DNA from: Butyrivibrio sp.
Lineage (GTDB): Bacteria; Bacillota_A; Clostridia; Lachnospirales; Lachnospiraceae
Assembly (NCBI GenBank): GCA_024690635.1
Contig: JAILOW010000169.1
Location: 1 to 32,277 of the forward strand
Reading direction: 5' to 3'
DNA: 32,277 nt
The translations under genes were made by a program, and so were the position numbers. Positions 16,192 to 24,321 of the stretch are shown here, piece by piece. Position 1 is the stretch's first letter. Each line of letters begins with the position of its first letter. The notes beneath the pieces were generated by a model, which was not told the origin of the DNA, did not search any database, and saw only the letters and a program-made list of their open reading frames with translations.

Positions 16192-16220
16192 TTTAAAAGA
16201 ACAAATAGTAACGGTATAAT
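16192..16220 (+). promoter_or_regulatory. Leaderless-type promoter of the epimerase gene
   Basis: TATAAT at 16215-16220 ends only 6 bases before the ATG at 16227, with a weak TTTAAA 17 bases upstream of it. Transcription would start at or next to the start codon. No ribosome binding site lies before the ATG. The GGAGGTG at 16180-16186 is too far away and leads only to ATG CTT TAA. Confidence 0.6.
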
Positions 16221-16226
16221 GTTTAT

Positions 16227-17207
16227 ATGAAAATTGCGATAGTGACAGGTGCATACGGATTTTTGGGAGCGAATCTGACTAAGGAGCTTCTTTCAAGGGA
16301 CTATAGGGTCCTGGCAGTTGGAAGATGCGGCTCAGAGGGGCATAACGATCGCTTTGAGGAATCGAGGCAGCTGAAAAAAATATTTCTTGATATGAAGGAC
16401 TACGACCTTTTGGGGGAGAGGATCCTTGAAGCGTATAAGTCCCTTAAAGCCTTAAAAGAAGAACCTGCAGATGTCCCTGAGAGCGTGTACTTTTTCCACC
16501 TTGCCTGGGGCGGCGGACGGGAGGATATGGCGGCGCAGCTTGAAAATGTGAGGGGCTCTGTGAAAGCTCTTTTGGCTGCGGCGAACTTGCGGGATCATAT
16601 CCTTAAAGAGTCCGGCTCTGATATAGTCAGGGTGAGATTTGTTGCAACGGGATCTCAGGCTGAGTACGGCGTATTTGAGGGGATTCAGACAGAGGATACT
16701 CCTCTTGATCCCTTTTCTGCCTATGGAAAATGTAAAGTGAAAGCTCTGGAGGAGCTAAGCAGGCAGGCAAAAAGCTGCAATATTGATCTTATCTGGGCAA
16801 GGATCTTTAGTCTTATCGGAAAATATGAGCCTGAAGGAAGGATGTTTCCCGACATTGTCAGGAAGCTATTAAATAAAGAGAATGTATATCTTTCATCCTG
16901 CGAGCAGTACTGGGACTACCTTGATGCTTTAGACGCAGCGAGGGCGCTGATATCACTTGCCCAAAAAGGCAAAGCCGGTGAGATCTACAATGTGGCATCA
17001 GGGGACTACAGGCCCTTAAAAGAATATGTTGAAGAGGTGGCAAGGGTTCTTTTGGCGGATACAGCTCTTTTGCACTACGGAAAAAAAGCAGAGCCCTTTG
17101 TAAGCCTTAAACCTTCTGTGGAGAAGATAAAAAGGGACACCGGATGGAAGCCGGAAATTCCGTTTAGAGAGAGTATAGAAAAATGTACGAGGAACTTACA
17201 AAACTGA
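16227..17207 (+). CDS. NAD(P)-dependent nucleotide-sugar epimerase/dehydratase
   Basis: This 326-residue short-chain dehydrogenase of the extended type begins directly with its Rossmann motif TGAYGFLG (7-14). The catalytic residues are visible as S143 in ATGSQAEYG and the Y166-x3-K170 pair in AYGKCK. The WARIFSLIGKYEP segment is typical of substrate-binding regions of dTDP/CDP-sugar modifying enzymes. The exact sugar cannot be told from sequence. The next gene, a glycosyltransferase, starts 25 bases before this one ends, so the two are likely coupled and may act on the same glycan. No Shine-Dalgarno sequence precedes the ATG. Confidence 0.88.
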   Translation: MKIAIVTGAYGFLGANLTKELLSRDYRVLAVGRCGSEGHNDRFEESRQLKKIFLDMKDYDLLGERILEAYKSLKALKEEPADVPESVYFFHLAWGGGREDMAAQLENVRGSVKALLAAANLRDHILKESGSDIVRVRFVATGSQAEYGVFEGIQTEDTPLDPFSAYGKCKVKALEELSRQAKSCNIDLIWARIFSLIGKYEPEGRMFPDIVRKLLNKENVYLSSCEQYWDYLDALDAARALISLAQKGKAGEIYNVASGDYRPLKEYVEEVARVLLADTALLHYGKKAEPFVSLKPSVEKIKRDTGWKPEIPFRESIEKCTRNLQN

Positions 17208-18712
17208 TAGAAGAGGGAAATTTCAAGGAAGCTCTTTATGTTTTTCAGGAGGAGTTTAGTCATTTAGATGAAAAGACTCCCGGGGAGAAAGCTTCACTAT
17301 ATCTTTTGGAAGCCACCATATGGGAGGCTCTGATGGACAGCACATCGGAGTTTGACGCCATATCTATGGGGCTTTCTTATGACGGAAGAAACTACGAGCT
17401 TTTTTATATGCTGGGCCTTATGTACATCAATTCCAATGTCAACAAGGCCTATCTGTGCATGGAGAGGGCTCTTTTCTTTTGCCGCGATGAGGAAGATCGC
17501 AGGGCTATAAAAGGCTCAATGGATGAAGTCAGGGCCATGGCGGGCTTTGATGTTCGAAAGGTAAGCGTCATGATCCTTTCCTACAATGATCTTGATCTCT
17601 TGAAAGAGAGTATTGATGCGCTTTTGCGGTATAACCCCGCAGACAGCTTTGAGCTTGTAGTTGTGGATAATGACTCTTCGGAAGAAGGAGTAAAGGAGTA
17701 TTTAAAGAAAAAGAGCGCTGAAGCGGATTGTATTTTCAAGCTGATACTAGGCGATGAGAACCTGGGATTTCCCAAGGGCTGCAATCTGGGAGCAAAAAAC
17801 TGCGATCCGGAAAATGACATATTCTTTTTGAATAATGACGCCGTTCTTACTCTTAATGCGCTTTTTTGGCTGAGGATGGGGCTTTACGAAAACAGAAATG
17901 TGGGGGCTGTATCAGCTTTTTCCAACAGCGCTTCTCTTCAGGAGATTGAGCCTTCGGAATTTGTAAAAGACGATTCTGATGATGCAAGGTGCTGGCATAA
18001 AAAAATGCCTTATAAAGAGGCGATAGAGATATTTGAGAAATATGCGGCAAAAAAGGCTGGGCCTTTAAGAGATCCTTATATAAAGAGATTCAGGCTTACG
18101 GGATTTGCGCTGTTGATATCAAGACCGGCTATAAGCACTGTGGCGCCGGATATGGAGGTGTTTGACGAAGCCTTTTCTCCTGGATATTTTGAGGACGATG
18201 ATCTTGGAATAAGGATTGCAAGAGCTGGTTTTGATCAGTATCTTTGCCGAAACAGCTTTATCTATCATAACGGTGGAGGCGGTTTTGCAGGGCATGATGA
18301 TGCCATGGAAGCCGGAAGAGAGCGGTTTAAGGAAAAGTGGGGCTTTGACGTATGGGGCTACTGTCTGCCCTGGTATGAAGCTGCGGATATGGTGAAAAAG
18401 CTTGCGGAAGAAGGAGACGGATGCCTTAGGATCCTTGATCTTACCTGCGGCTTTGGAATCACATTATCATATATTAAGAGTATTTGTCCTGATGTGTTTG
18501 CTGCAGGAGCCTGCGGAACGCCATTTGAAGCTGGAATAGCTTCTCATCTGGCGGATGAAGTGGTGTACGGCGAGGTCAATACCATGAGGCTGCCCTGGCC
18601 GGATCACTCTTTTGATGTGGTGATGGTGGATCGTGAATACGTTAGTAAGGCAAAGGCTATGCAGTTCCTCAAGATAGGAGGAATCTGCATAGATGCCCAG
18701 GATATGGACTGA
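17183..18712 (+). CDS. GT2 glycosyltransferase with TPR-like start and degenerate methyltransferase tail
   Basis: The 509-residue protein has three parts. Residues 1-120 are helical and TPR-like (EGNFKEALYVFQEEF, YELFYMLGLMYINSNVNKAY). Residues 125-390 form a GT2 domain with VMILSYNDLDLLKESID, VVDNDSSEEG, NLGFPKGCNLG and the NND metal-binding site at 217-219, plus a FEDDDLGIR acceptor motif. Residues 415-509 look like a class I methyltransferase core beginning LRILDLTCGFGIT. It lacks the acidic residue normally found after strand 2 (here AAGACG) and stops after the middle of the fold, so it may not bind SAM. Its stop codon touches the stop of the convergent transporter gene. Confidence 0.85.
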   Translation: MYEELTKLIEEGNFKEALYVFQEEFSHLDEKTPGEKASLYLLEATIWEALMDSTSEFDAISMGLSYDGRNYELFYMLGLMYINSNVNKAYLCMERALFFCRDEEDRRAIKGSMDEVRAMAGFDVRKVSVMILSYNDLDLLKESIDALLRYNPADSFELVVVDNDSSEEGVKEYLKKKSAEADCIFKLILGDENLGFPKGCNLGAKNCDPENDIFFLNNDAVLTLNALFWLRMGLYENRNVGAVSAFSNSASLQEIEPSEFVKDDSDDARCWHKKMPYKEAIEIFEKYAAKKAGPLRDPYIKRFRLTGFALLISRPAISTVAPDMEVFDEAFSPGYFEDDDLGIRIARAGFDQYLCRNSFIYHNGGGGFAGHDDAMEAGRERFKEKWGFDVWGYCLPWYEAADMVKKLAEEGDGCLRILDLTCGFGITLSYIKSICPDVFAAGACGTPFEAGIASHLADEVVYGEVNTMRLPWPDHSFDVVMVDREYVSKAKAMQFLKIGGICIDAQDMD

Positions 18713-20023
18713 TCAGGTGTCCACATCAAAGTTTTCAAGAATGTTCTTTTTCTCCTCAGGCTTGGAATCACCGTGCTTTACCATGAGCATGGTGCAGAAT
18801 GCCAGAGTTGAGAATACAAAGGCGTAAGGGAAAAGCGTCCTGTAGGAAACATGCTCAAGAAGGAAGCCTGACAGGATGGGTGTAAATACCTGCGCCGCCA
18901 TGGAGAAGGTGTAATAGGTTCCGGTGTATTTACCGATGTCGCCGGCTTTACTCATCTCAACAACCATGGGATATGAGTTTACGTTTATGGCTGCCCAGCC
19001 GATGCCGATGACAGCGAAAAAGAGATTGATAAGTCCTGAATATGTGGGCATAAGCGCGATCATGATATAGCTGGCGCTCATCATAACAACGCCGATGAGG
19101 ATCATGAGCTTACGTCCGGTTTTGGCAGAGAGCTTACCGATGGGAATGTAGCTGAGAACTGCGGCTACCGTTCCTACCATAAGAGCTCCTGCGTAGCTTC
19201 CGCCTTCAAGGTGCCATACTTCAGTGACGTATCTGGTAAATGCTGTGGTTACGGCATTGTATGCCATGTACCAGAAGGCTACGGATAAGAGCAGGAAAAT
19301 AAGGCTTTTGAAAACAGCGGGAGGCAGTTTGTCTGCTGCTACATTACTATCCTGTTCGCCGGCGTTCAGCTCATCGCCGAGAGAGCCAAGGCCGCCGTGA
19401 GCTTCGATGTCTTTTTTGATATCTTTTTCCCTGATGGTAAAGATCATGATGACAATGGAGATCACCATGCAGACTACGATGCTGATGACAAGCGGATTGT
19501 AGTTGGTGTTTGCGGGATCATCCGTGGCTTTTAAAAGTACCATGGTCATAACCAGAGTAAAGACTCCGCCCAGTGCGCCCATAAGATTGATGATAGCATT
19601 GGCGCTGCTTCGAAGAGGCGCGGGTGTTAAGTCAGGCATCAGAGAAACGGCAGGTGAGCGGTAGGTGCCCATGGCTATCAGCAAAAACAGCAAAAGAACA
19701 ATGAAAAACGCAAGGCTTCCACTGGGCTTTGCAACCAGCATAAGGACAAGGAACAGTATCACGGAAGCAAAGGTTCCTGTGACGATGAAAGGCATTCTTT
19801 TACCTGATCTGAAGTTACTCTTGTCGGAAAATATTCCAAAGAGTGGCAAAAGAAACAGCGCCAGGATGTTGTCCAGAGCCATTATGGCGCCTGTTACGGT
19901 CTCTCCGAGACCGAAGTAGTATTTTAGTATCTTGGGAATTTCGTTGTCATAGAACTGCCAGAAGGCAGTGATGGACAGAAAAGCAAGTCCGATAAGTATT
20001 GTGCGTTTGTAGTTTAGTTTCAT
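18713..20023 (-). CDS. MFS transporter, SLC45/sugar-cation type
   Basis: This 436-residue protein has about twelve transmembrane helices. FGIFSDKSNFRSGKRMPFIV is the loop 2-3 signature of the sugar:cation symporter-like MFS group, and YRSPAVSLMPDLTPAPLRSSANAI is typical of SLC45/sucrose-transporter relatives. A cytoplasmic loop of about 40 residues (near 195-235) separates the two halves, and IPIGKLSAKTGRKLM repeats the signature in the second half. GGGAGGAAACGG precedes the ATG. A disaccharide or glucoside substrate is likely by family, but cannot be specified. It is divergent from the unknown gene at 20119. Confidence 0.88.
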   Translation of the reverse strand: MKLNYKRTILIGLAFLSITAFWQFYDNEIPKILKYYFGLGETVTGAIMALDNILALFLLPLFGIFSDKSNFRSGKRMPFIVTGTFASVILFLVLMLVAKPSGSLAFFIVLLLFLLIAMGTYRSPAVSLMPDLTPAPLRSSANAIINLMGALGGVFTLVMTMVLLKATDDPANTNYNPLVISIVVCMVISIVIMIFTIREKDIKKDIEAHGGLGSLGDELNAGEQDSNVAADKLPPAVFKSLIFLLLSVAFWYMAYNAVTTAFTRYVTEVWHLEGGSYAGALMVGTVAAVLSYIPIGKLSAKTGRKLMILIGVVMMSASYIMIALMPTYSGLINLFFAVIGIGWAAINVNSYPMVVEMSKAGDIGKYTGTYYTFSMAAQVFTPILSGFLLEHVSYRTLFPYAFVFSTLAFCTMLMVKHGDSKPEEKKNILENFDVDT

Positions 20024-20076
20024 TCCCCGTTTCCTCCCAATTTATAAACATATTATCATTATAATTCACTTAAATG

Positions 20077-20085
20077 TGTTATCAT
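20077..20085 (+). promoter_or_regulatory. Extended -10 promoter for the gene at 20119
   Basis: TGT followed by TATCAT (20080-20085) gives an extended -10 element about 33 bases before the ATG at 20119. No clear -35 is seen. A TATAAT on the opposite strand in the same 95-base gap may serve the MFS gene. Confidence 0.4.
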
Positions 20086-20118
20086 ATAGAAAATGATATT
20101 ATTTGGAGATAATCAGTT

Positions 20119-20781
20119 ATGAGTACAGAAACCGGAAGACAGTACAGAATCTTGGTGCAGTGCTCCGGACAAAGGAGCAGCGACGGTGTAAAGATGATGG
20201 TGTTTTTGGATGACAGGTTCATGTATGAAGTGGACCCCGGCGAAAACATCTGTTTTTTGGTTACAGAAGGATTCCATGCTCTTAAGTTCAGAAGGGGTAT
20301 AAGGAGCAAGGACATTTCTCTGGTTGTTAACAGCGGATATATCATAAAGAGTTATTTCAACACTCTTTCAGGACTTATAGAGACCAATGTGGCAGCAGTT
20401 GATGAGACTATGCCCTCGCCGGAACTTAATGACCTTAATATGGCAAGGCTTACGGAACCCGTAATGATTTCGGAAAACGGAGCAAGAGGCTTTGAAGTGC
20501 TTCTCGGGGATGACAGCCCAGAATATGAGATCAAGTGTACCAGCGGACTTGAGAGCGGCATACTTCGCCTTTATTCCCAGAGAATAGAGTTCTGTTCCAA
20601 CAGCAGACTCAAGAATGATGTCACAAGATACGCGGATATTGTGGATGTAAATAAGAAAATGGGATCTGTTGACATAGTTTGCGGAGGAAATGTTCATAAA
20701 GTTTATAGTATTCCAAAAGATATATACAATGAATTTATAGCATTTTTGACCAACAGAATCGCTGAGACAGGCTTGGGCTGA
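20119..20781 (+). CDS. Uncharacterised protein, possible PEGA-like plus PH-like domains
   Basis: I do not recognise this 220-residue protein with certainty. It has no signal peptide or membrane segment. The N-terminal part (about 8-90) with VKMMVFLDDRFMYEVDPGEN and then FHALKFRRG resembles DUF2846/PEGA-like beta domains, in which a short insertion presents a conserved glycine/histidine pair. The C-terminal part (about 140-215), GILRLYSQRIEFCS followed by ADIVDVNKKMGSVDIVC and KDIYNEFIAFLTN, has the strand-strand-helix order of a bacterial PH/GRAM-like domain. GGAG precedes the ATG, and a strong terminator follows at 20838-20867, so it is a single-gene transcript. Confidence 0.7.
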   Translation: MSTETGRQYRILVQCSGQRSSDGVKMMVFLDDRFMYEVDPGENICFLVTEGFHALKFRRGIRSKDISLVVNSGYIIKSYFNTLSGLIETNVAAVDETMPSPELNDLNMARLTEPVMISENGARGFEVLLGDDSPEYEIKCTSGLESGILRLYSQRIEFCSNSRLKNDVTRYADIVDVNKKMGSVDIVCGGNVHKVYSIPKDIYNEFIAFLTNRIAETGLG

Positions 20782-20837
20782 TAAAACAGATAAACAGCGT
20801 GACAAAATAACAATAAAAACTATATGAAATTTTAAAA

Positions 20838-20867
20838 CAAACAGTAAACTCATACTGTTTGTTTTTT
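20838..20867 (+). terminator. Intrinsic terminator after the unknown gene
   Basis: CAAACAGTA (20838-20846) pairs perfectly with TACTGTTTG (20853-20861) across a 6-base loop, followed by six Ts. Confidence 0.88.
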
Positions 20868-21073
20868 CGTTCATATTCCGACTATTTATAAAGTCCTACA
20901 GGCACTGAAAAAAGTGACATTGACGTTAAAAAGTCTTAATTGTAACAGTGAATTGTGAAAAAAGTGTGAACACTTTCGCAAATTCTTGTTTCTTGTTGGA
21001 TTTTCGTTAAAATGCCAAAAATCCCTTGTGAATCTCTCTAAAAATTTATTTGAAAATTCCCCTAAAAAGTGAA
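20868..21073. other. AT-rich intergenic region with a 16-base palindrome
   Basis: This is the main part of the 376-base gap before the XRE gene. It holds no supported gene. AAAGTGTGAACACTTT at 20961-20976 is a perfect palindrome with a 2-base centre, too tight for an RNA hairpin and so better viewed as a possible protein-binding site. TTGACG at 20920-20925 resembles a -35 box but has only a poor partner -10. Confidence 0.4.
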
Positions 21074-21101
21074 TGACGAAAAATCGTCTATGTGTTATTC
21101 T
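21074..21101 (+). promoter_or_regulatory. XRE gene promoter with embedded inverted repeat
   Basis: TGACGA (21074-21079) and TATTCT (21096-21101) are spaced by 16 bases. GACGA-AAAA-TCGTC (21075-21088) is a perfect inverted repeat covering the -35 box and the spacer, in a classical place for a repressor operator. Autoregulation by the XRE protein is a reasonable inference. Confidence 0.5.
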
Positions 21102-21157
21102 AGTACGTGCAAAAGGAAAGACTTTTTTCTTTGAGAAATACTTTAGGAGGTAAAGAC

Positions 21158-21493
21158 ATGACAAAGGCTGAAATCTTAAAAAGAGAAATCCTGCAGCAGT
21201 ATAAGAGTGTCAGACAGTTTGCGATAGATATGTCTATTCCATACAGTACACTGGTAACAGCATTAGATAGGGGAATCGAAGGCATGGCTTACGGTACAGT
21301 AATTAAGATGTGTGACAGACTTAATCTCAATCCTGTTGATTTTTCAACACTCGAGCAGGGAACAGATCTTGGAAAGAAGATCGTAGAGAACAGAGTTATG
21401 CAGCAGTACGTTAAGCTTAACAAAGCAGGCCGCAAGAAGATCCTTGATATGATGGGAGATTTCTCACAGCTTGACAAGTACCAGGCTGACTGA
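21158..21493 (+). CDS. XRE-family helix-turn-helix protein
   Basis: This 111-residue protein has a N-terminal Cro/C1-type helix-turn-helix domain: residues about 15-65 read QYKSVRQFAIDMSIPYSTLV for helices 1-3, then GTVIKMCDRLNLNPVDF, as in lambda-repressor-like domains. The C-terminal part (VMQQYVKLNKAGRKKILDMM) is a short helix of the kind used for dimerisation. The start at 21158 is supported by TAGGAGG, seven bases upstream. It is followed by a strong terminator, so it is a single-gene unit. Candidate operators lie in its own promoter. Its target beyond itself is unknown. Confidence 0.88.
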   Translation: MTKAEILKREILQQYKSVRQFAIDMSIPYSTLVTALDRGIEGMAYGTVIKMCDRLNLNPVDFSTLEQGTDLGKKIVENRVMQQYVKLNKAGRKKILDMMGDFSQLDKYQAD

Positions 21494-21511
21494 TAACCGA
21501 AAAGCTTTCAG

Positions 21512-21541
21512 AAAAGAGTAGCCAAAAGGCTACTCTTTTTT
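21512..21541 (+). terminator. Intrinsic terminator of the XRE gene
   Basis: AAAAGAGTAGCC (21512-21523) pairs with GGCTACTCTTTT (21528-21539) over an AAAA loop, running into Ts. The next gene's -35 box begins in its last T. Confidence 0.92.
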
Positions 21542-21568
21542 GCATACAAAACTCTTTCTTGATATAAT
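21540..21568 (+). promoter_or_regulatory. Promoter of glf
   Basis: TTGCAT (21540-21545) and TATAAT (21563-21568) are 17 bases apart. The -35 box overlaps the end of the preceding terminator, an economical arrangement. Confidence 0.7.
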
Positions 21569-21606
21569 AGACCGCAGGTTTTGTATATGAAAACGGGAGA
21601 GGAATT

Positions 21607-22794
21607 ATGAAATACGATTTTCTTATAGTTGGAGCAGGACTCTTTGGAGCAGTGTTTGCAAGGGAGCTTGCAAAGGACGGAAAAAAGGTACTTGTAATAG
21701 ACAGGCGTGATAATGTGGCGGGCAATATCTACACAGAAAAGCGCATGGATATCAATGTTCACAAGTACGGCGCTCACATTTTCCACACCTCGGACAAAGA
21801 GGTCTGGGACTATGTAAATGAGTTCGCGGAATTTAACAATTACATAAACAGCCCTGTGGCTGTGTACAAGGATGAGCTTTACAACCTTCCTTTTAATATG
21901 AATACCTTCAGCAAAATGTGGGGGATAAAGACTCCAAAAGAGGCAGGAGATATCATAGGAAAACAGGCGCAGGCTGAAAAGGAGAGGATCTGCAGGGAGA
22001 AGGGCACATCGGAGTTCGCCCCCGAAAATCTTGAAGAACAGGCTCTTTCTCTTGCGGGAAGAGATATCTATGAAAAGCTTGTAAAGGGCTATACAGAAAA
22101 ACAGTGGGGAAGGGATTGCAAAGAGCTTCCTGCCTTTATCATAAAAAGGCTTCCCATGAGATTTATTTATGACAACAACTACTTTAATGACAGATATCAG
22201 GGTATTCCCATTGGCGGATACACTTCCATGGTAGAGAAAATGCTGTCAAGTGAAGGACTTTCAGGTGACATTACTGTCAGAACAGGAACCGACTACTATG
22301 ATTTTGTGGAAATGGAAGAGGGACTTCCGGCAAAACCTTTCAGAACAAAAGAAGGAGATGAATTTGACGGCCTTCTCTTTACCGGAATGATTGATGAATT
22401 CTTTGGTTACAGGCTCGGAACTCTTGAGTACAGGTCTCTTAGGTTTGAAACAGAGGACCTTCCTGACACTGATAACTATCAGGGCAATGCAGTGGTAAAC
22501 TACACTGAGAGGCAGATCCCTTACACCAGGATCATAGAGCACAAGCATTTTGAGTACGGTAATGGAAAAGGAACCATCATTACCAGGGAGTATCCTGCAG
22601 ACTGGAAGCATGGAGATGAGCCCTATTATCCAATGAACGATGAGAAAAACAATGAGCTCTTTGGACGTTATACAGAGCTTGCTAAAGAGTATCCGGGAGT
22701 TTTGTTCGGAGGAAGGCTTGGTCAGTACAAGTATTACAACATGGATCAGGTTATAAGAGCAGCTCTTGATATGTACAGAGAAAGCTGTAGATAA
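21607..22794 (+). CDS. glf: UDP-galactopyranose mutase
   Basis: This 395-residue flavoenzyme interconverts UDP-galactopyranose and UDP-galactofuranose, the donor for galactofuranose in surface glycans. The FAD-binding motif GAGLFGAVFARELA starts at residue 8, followed by VIDRRDNVAGNIYTEK and the family hallmark KYGAHIFHTSDKEVW. YTEKQWGRDCKELP and NDRYQGIPIGGYT line the active site, and GRLGQYKYYNMDQVI at the C-terminus is also characteristic. Length is typical. GGGAGAGG precedes the ATG. It indicates that the organism makes a galactofuranose-containing polymer, consistent with the other glycan genes in the window. Confidence 0.97.
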   Translation: MKYDFLIVGAGLFGAVFARELAKDGKKVLVIDRRDNVAGNIYTEKRMDINVHKYGAHIFHTSDKEVWDYVNEFAEFNNYINSPVAVYKDELYNLPFNMNTFSKMWGIKTPKEAGDIIGKQAQAEKERICREKGTSEFAPENLEEQALSLAGRDIYEKLVKGYTEKQWGRDCKELPAFIIKRLPMRFIYDNNYFNDRYQGIPIGGYTSMVEKMLSSEGLSGDITVRTGTDYYDFVEMEEGLPAKPFRTKEGDEFDGLLFTGMIDEFFGYRLGTLEYRSLRFETEDLPDTDNYQGNAVVNYTERQIPYTRIIEHKHFEYGNGKGTIITREYPADWKHGDEPYYPMNDEKNNELFGRYTELAKEYPGVLFGGRLGQYKYYNMDQVIRAALDMYRESCR

Positions 22795-22804
22795 GACATA
22801 AACA

Positions 22805-22846
22805 GGCGCCGCAAATGGTTTGGATGAACCATTTGCGGCGCCTTTT
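22805..22846. terminator. Bidirectional terminator between glf and the FliD-like gene
   Basis: GGCGCCGCAAATGGTT (22805-22820) pairs perfectly with AACCATTTGCGGCGCC (22827-22842) over a 6-base loop, with TTTT following on the plus strand. A run of A is less clear on the other side, so termination of the convergent minus-strand gene is probable but weaker. Confidence 0.9.
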
Positions 22847-22886
22847 ATATTATCAAGCTGCCAAACAGCAGCTGTTCCGTCAGCTC

Positions 22887-24188
22887 TTAGCAGTAGTTGT
22901 TGAACATCATACCGCTGTACTCGCTTGTGATGTAAGGCGAAGCCTTGGAGTCACGGCTGTCGGGGTTTTTATAGTTTACTACAGGTCTGTCAACATACTT
23001 CATAGGGTCTATGGAGATGTCTTTTGTCTTTTCGACAAGAGCCTTGGAAAAGTTATTAACCGGAAGGAGTGCTTCGGAACTCTCGGCTCCTGCAACTGCC
23101 TGGCGAAGAAGTTCTTCATCCAGAGAAAGTGTTCCTTCGCTTTCAAGCCTGATTCCAAGATCCTCTACCTGTGCCATGTGCTGCTGGGCTATTCCTACTA
23201 TCTCGGATTTCAGTTTGTTTGCCTTGAATTTGGCATCATTGAAACCGGAAGCGTCATTAACAAAGTTGTTGTAGTGATCGATAAGAGCGGATACATGCTG
23301 TACAAGAGCTTCGTTATCTTTTTTGACACCAACTGAAACAGGCTCTGTGGTGGTATGTTTGATGTTGATCTCAAATTTGCCGCCAACGGTGAACCGGTTG
23401 GAGATGGCTGCCTTTTCCTCACCGTTTAATGTGAAGTGGGCATTTGATGCGGGAGCAGCAACCTTATCAAGACCAAGGAAAGTAACTGCGCCGGAATCAA
23501 GACCGCTGGAGGATTCATATATCTCAAACTGGCTTATCTCGCCGGGCTTAAGCCCTGTATGGGTTGAGGCTACTTCCAGAGCGCTTCGTCCGCTGCCGTC
23601 TTCGATGATGAAAGCACGAAGACCTATGCCTGCTCTGTTTATGAGCTTTTCAAGCTTTTGCTGAACATCGATGTTCTTGTCTGTGTCATATATTCCAAAC
23701 TGGAATTCGTATTCCTGTCCGTCAATTCTTACGTCGAATGCGTAATTGTTAGGAGCAAGTCCTGTGGAATCTTTGGGAATATAGCGGCCTCTGTTGACCT
23801 GTCCTGTTGCCAGAGAACTTACTTCTATATCAAAGCCGATATTTCCTATATCCTGATCGGGAGTCTTTCCAATGTAGGAAGCGTCGATCTTGTCGTCATC
23901 GGTTGTAAACGCAGACGAATGATTCAGGGAGGATTCATCCTGCTGATCACTGAGTTTTGCAATCTTGCCCTGAAGCAGTCTTGCCTTTTCTTTTATATCG
24001 ATAGCATCGTTTCTGGATGCGTCATCATCAGTTAAAAGATAAAGAGGGGATTTCTTGTTGATTTTTGCAATCGACTTATACACATCCCGAAGCTCATCCT
24101 TACGATGTGCATCAGCCTGTGTAACATCTTTGGATACGTAATCCTGTATGAAATGGTTATAAGCGCCATTTAAAGATATGCCTGCCAT
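22887..24188 (-). CDS. FliD-like (flagellar cap-type) protein
   Basis: This 433-residue protein shows features of FliD/HAP2: an N-terminal helical region, NIGFDIEVSSLATGQVNRG, a middle beta-rich part, then HFTLNGEEKAAISNRFTVGG-type sequence (about 248-270) and KHTTTEPVSVGVKKDNEALV followed by ALIDHYNNFVND, the usual FliD C-terminal start. It is short for FliD and ends in an extra segment (SPYITSEYSGMMFNNYC) with a terminal cysteine. No other flagellar genes are near. GGAGGGG precedes the ATG. It could be a cap-like paralogue or a secreted adhesin; the FliD relation is pattern-based. Confidence 0.7.
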   Translation of the reverse strand: MAGISLNGAYNHFIQDYVSKDVTQADAHRKDELRDVYKSIAKINKKSPLYLLTDDDASRNDAIDIKEKARLLQGKIAKLSDQQDESSLNHSSAFTTDDDKIDASYIGKTPDQDIGNIGFDIEVSSLATGQVNRGRYIPKDSTGLAPNNYAFDVRIDGQEYEFQFGIYDTDKNIDVQQKLEKLINRAGIGLRAFIIEDGSGRSALEVASTHTGLKPGEISQFEIYESSSGLDSGAVTFLGLDKVAAPASNAHFTLNGEEKAAISNRFTVGGKFEINIKHTTTEPVSVGVKKDNEALVQHVSALIDHYNNFVNDASGFNDAKFKANKLKSEIVGIAQQHMAQVEDLGIRLESEGTLSLDEELLRQAVAGAESSEALLPVNNFSKALVEKTKDISIDPMKYVDRPVVNYKNPDSRDSKASPYITSEYSGMMFNNYC

Positions 24189-24293
24189 TGTATGCCCCTC
24201 CTTTCTTCCGTGATGTACGTACGAGTCCTTTACTCTACCATTCCATTGGTATCAATCGCACGAGGGCATATAAAGCCACATTTAGTTACTTTC

Positions 24294-24321
24294 ATTCTAC
24301 TAAAGAAAAGTCAAAAGTCAA
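24294..24321 (-). promoter_or_regulatory. Promoter of the FliD-like gene
   Basis: On the minus strand TTGACT (24316-24321) and TAGAAT (24294-24299) are 16 bases apart. This is a sigma-A-type promoter; no good sigma-28 (FliA) element such as TAAA-N15-GCCGATAA is visible, so the gene may not be under flagellar control. Confidence 0.6.
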
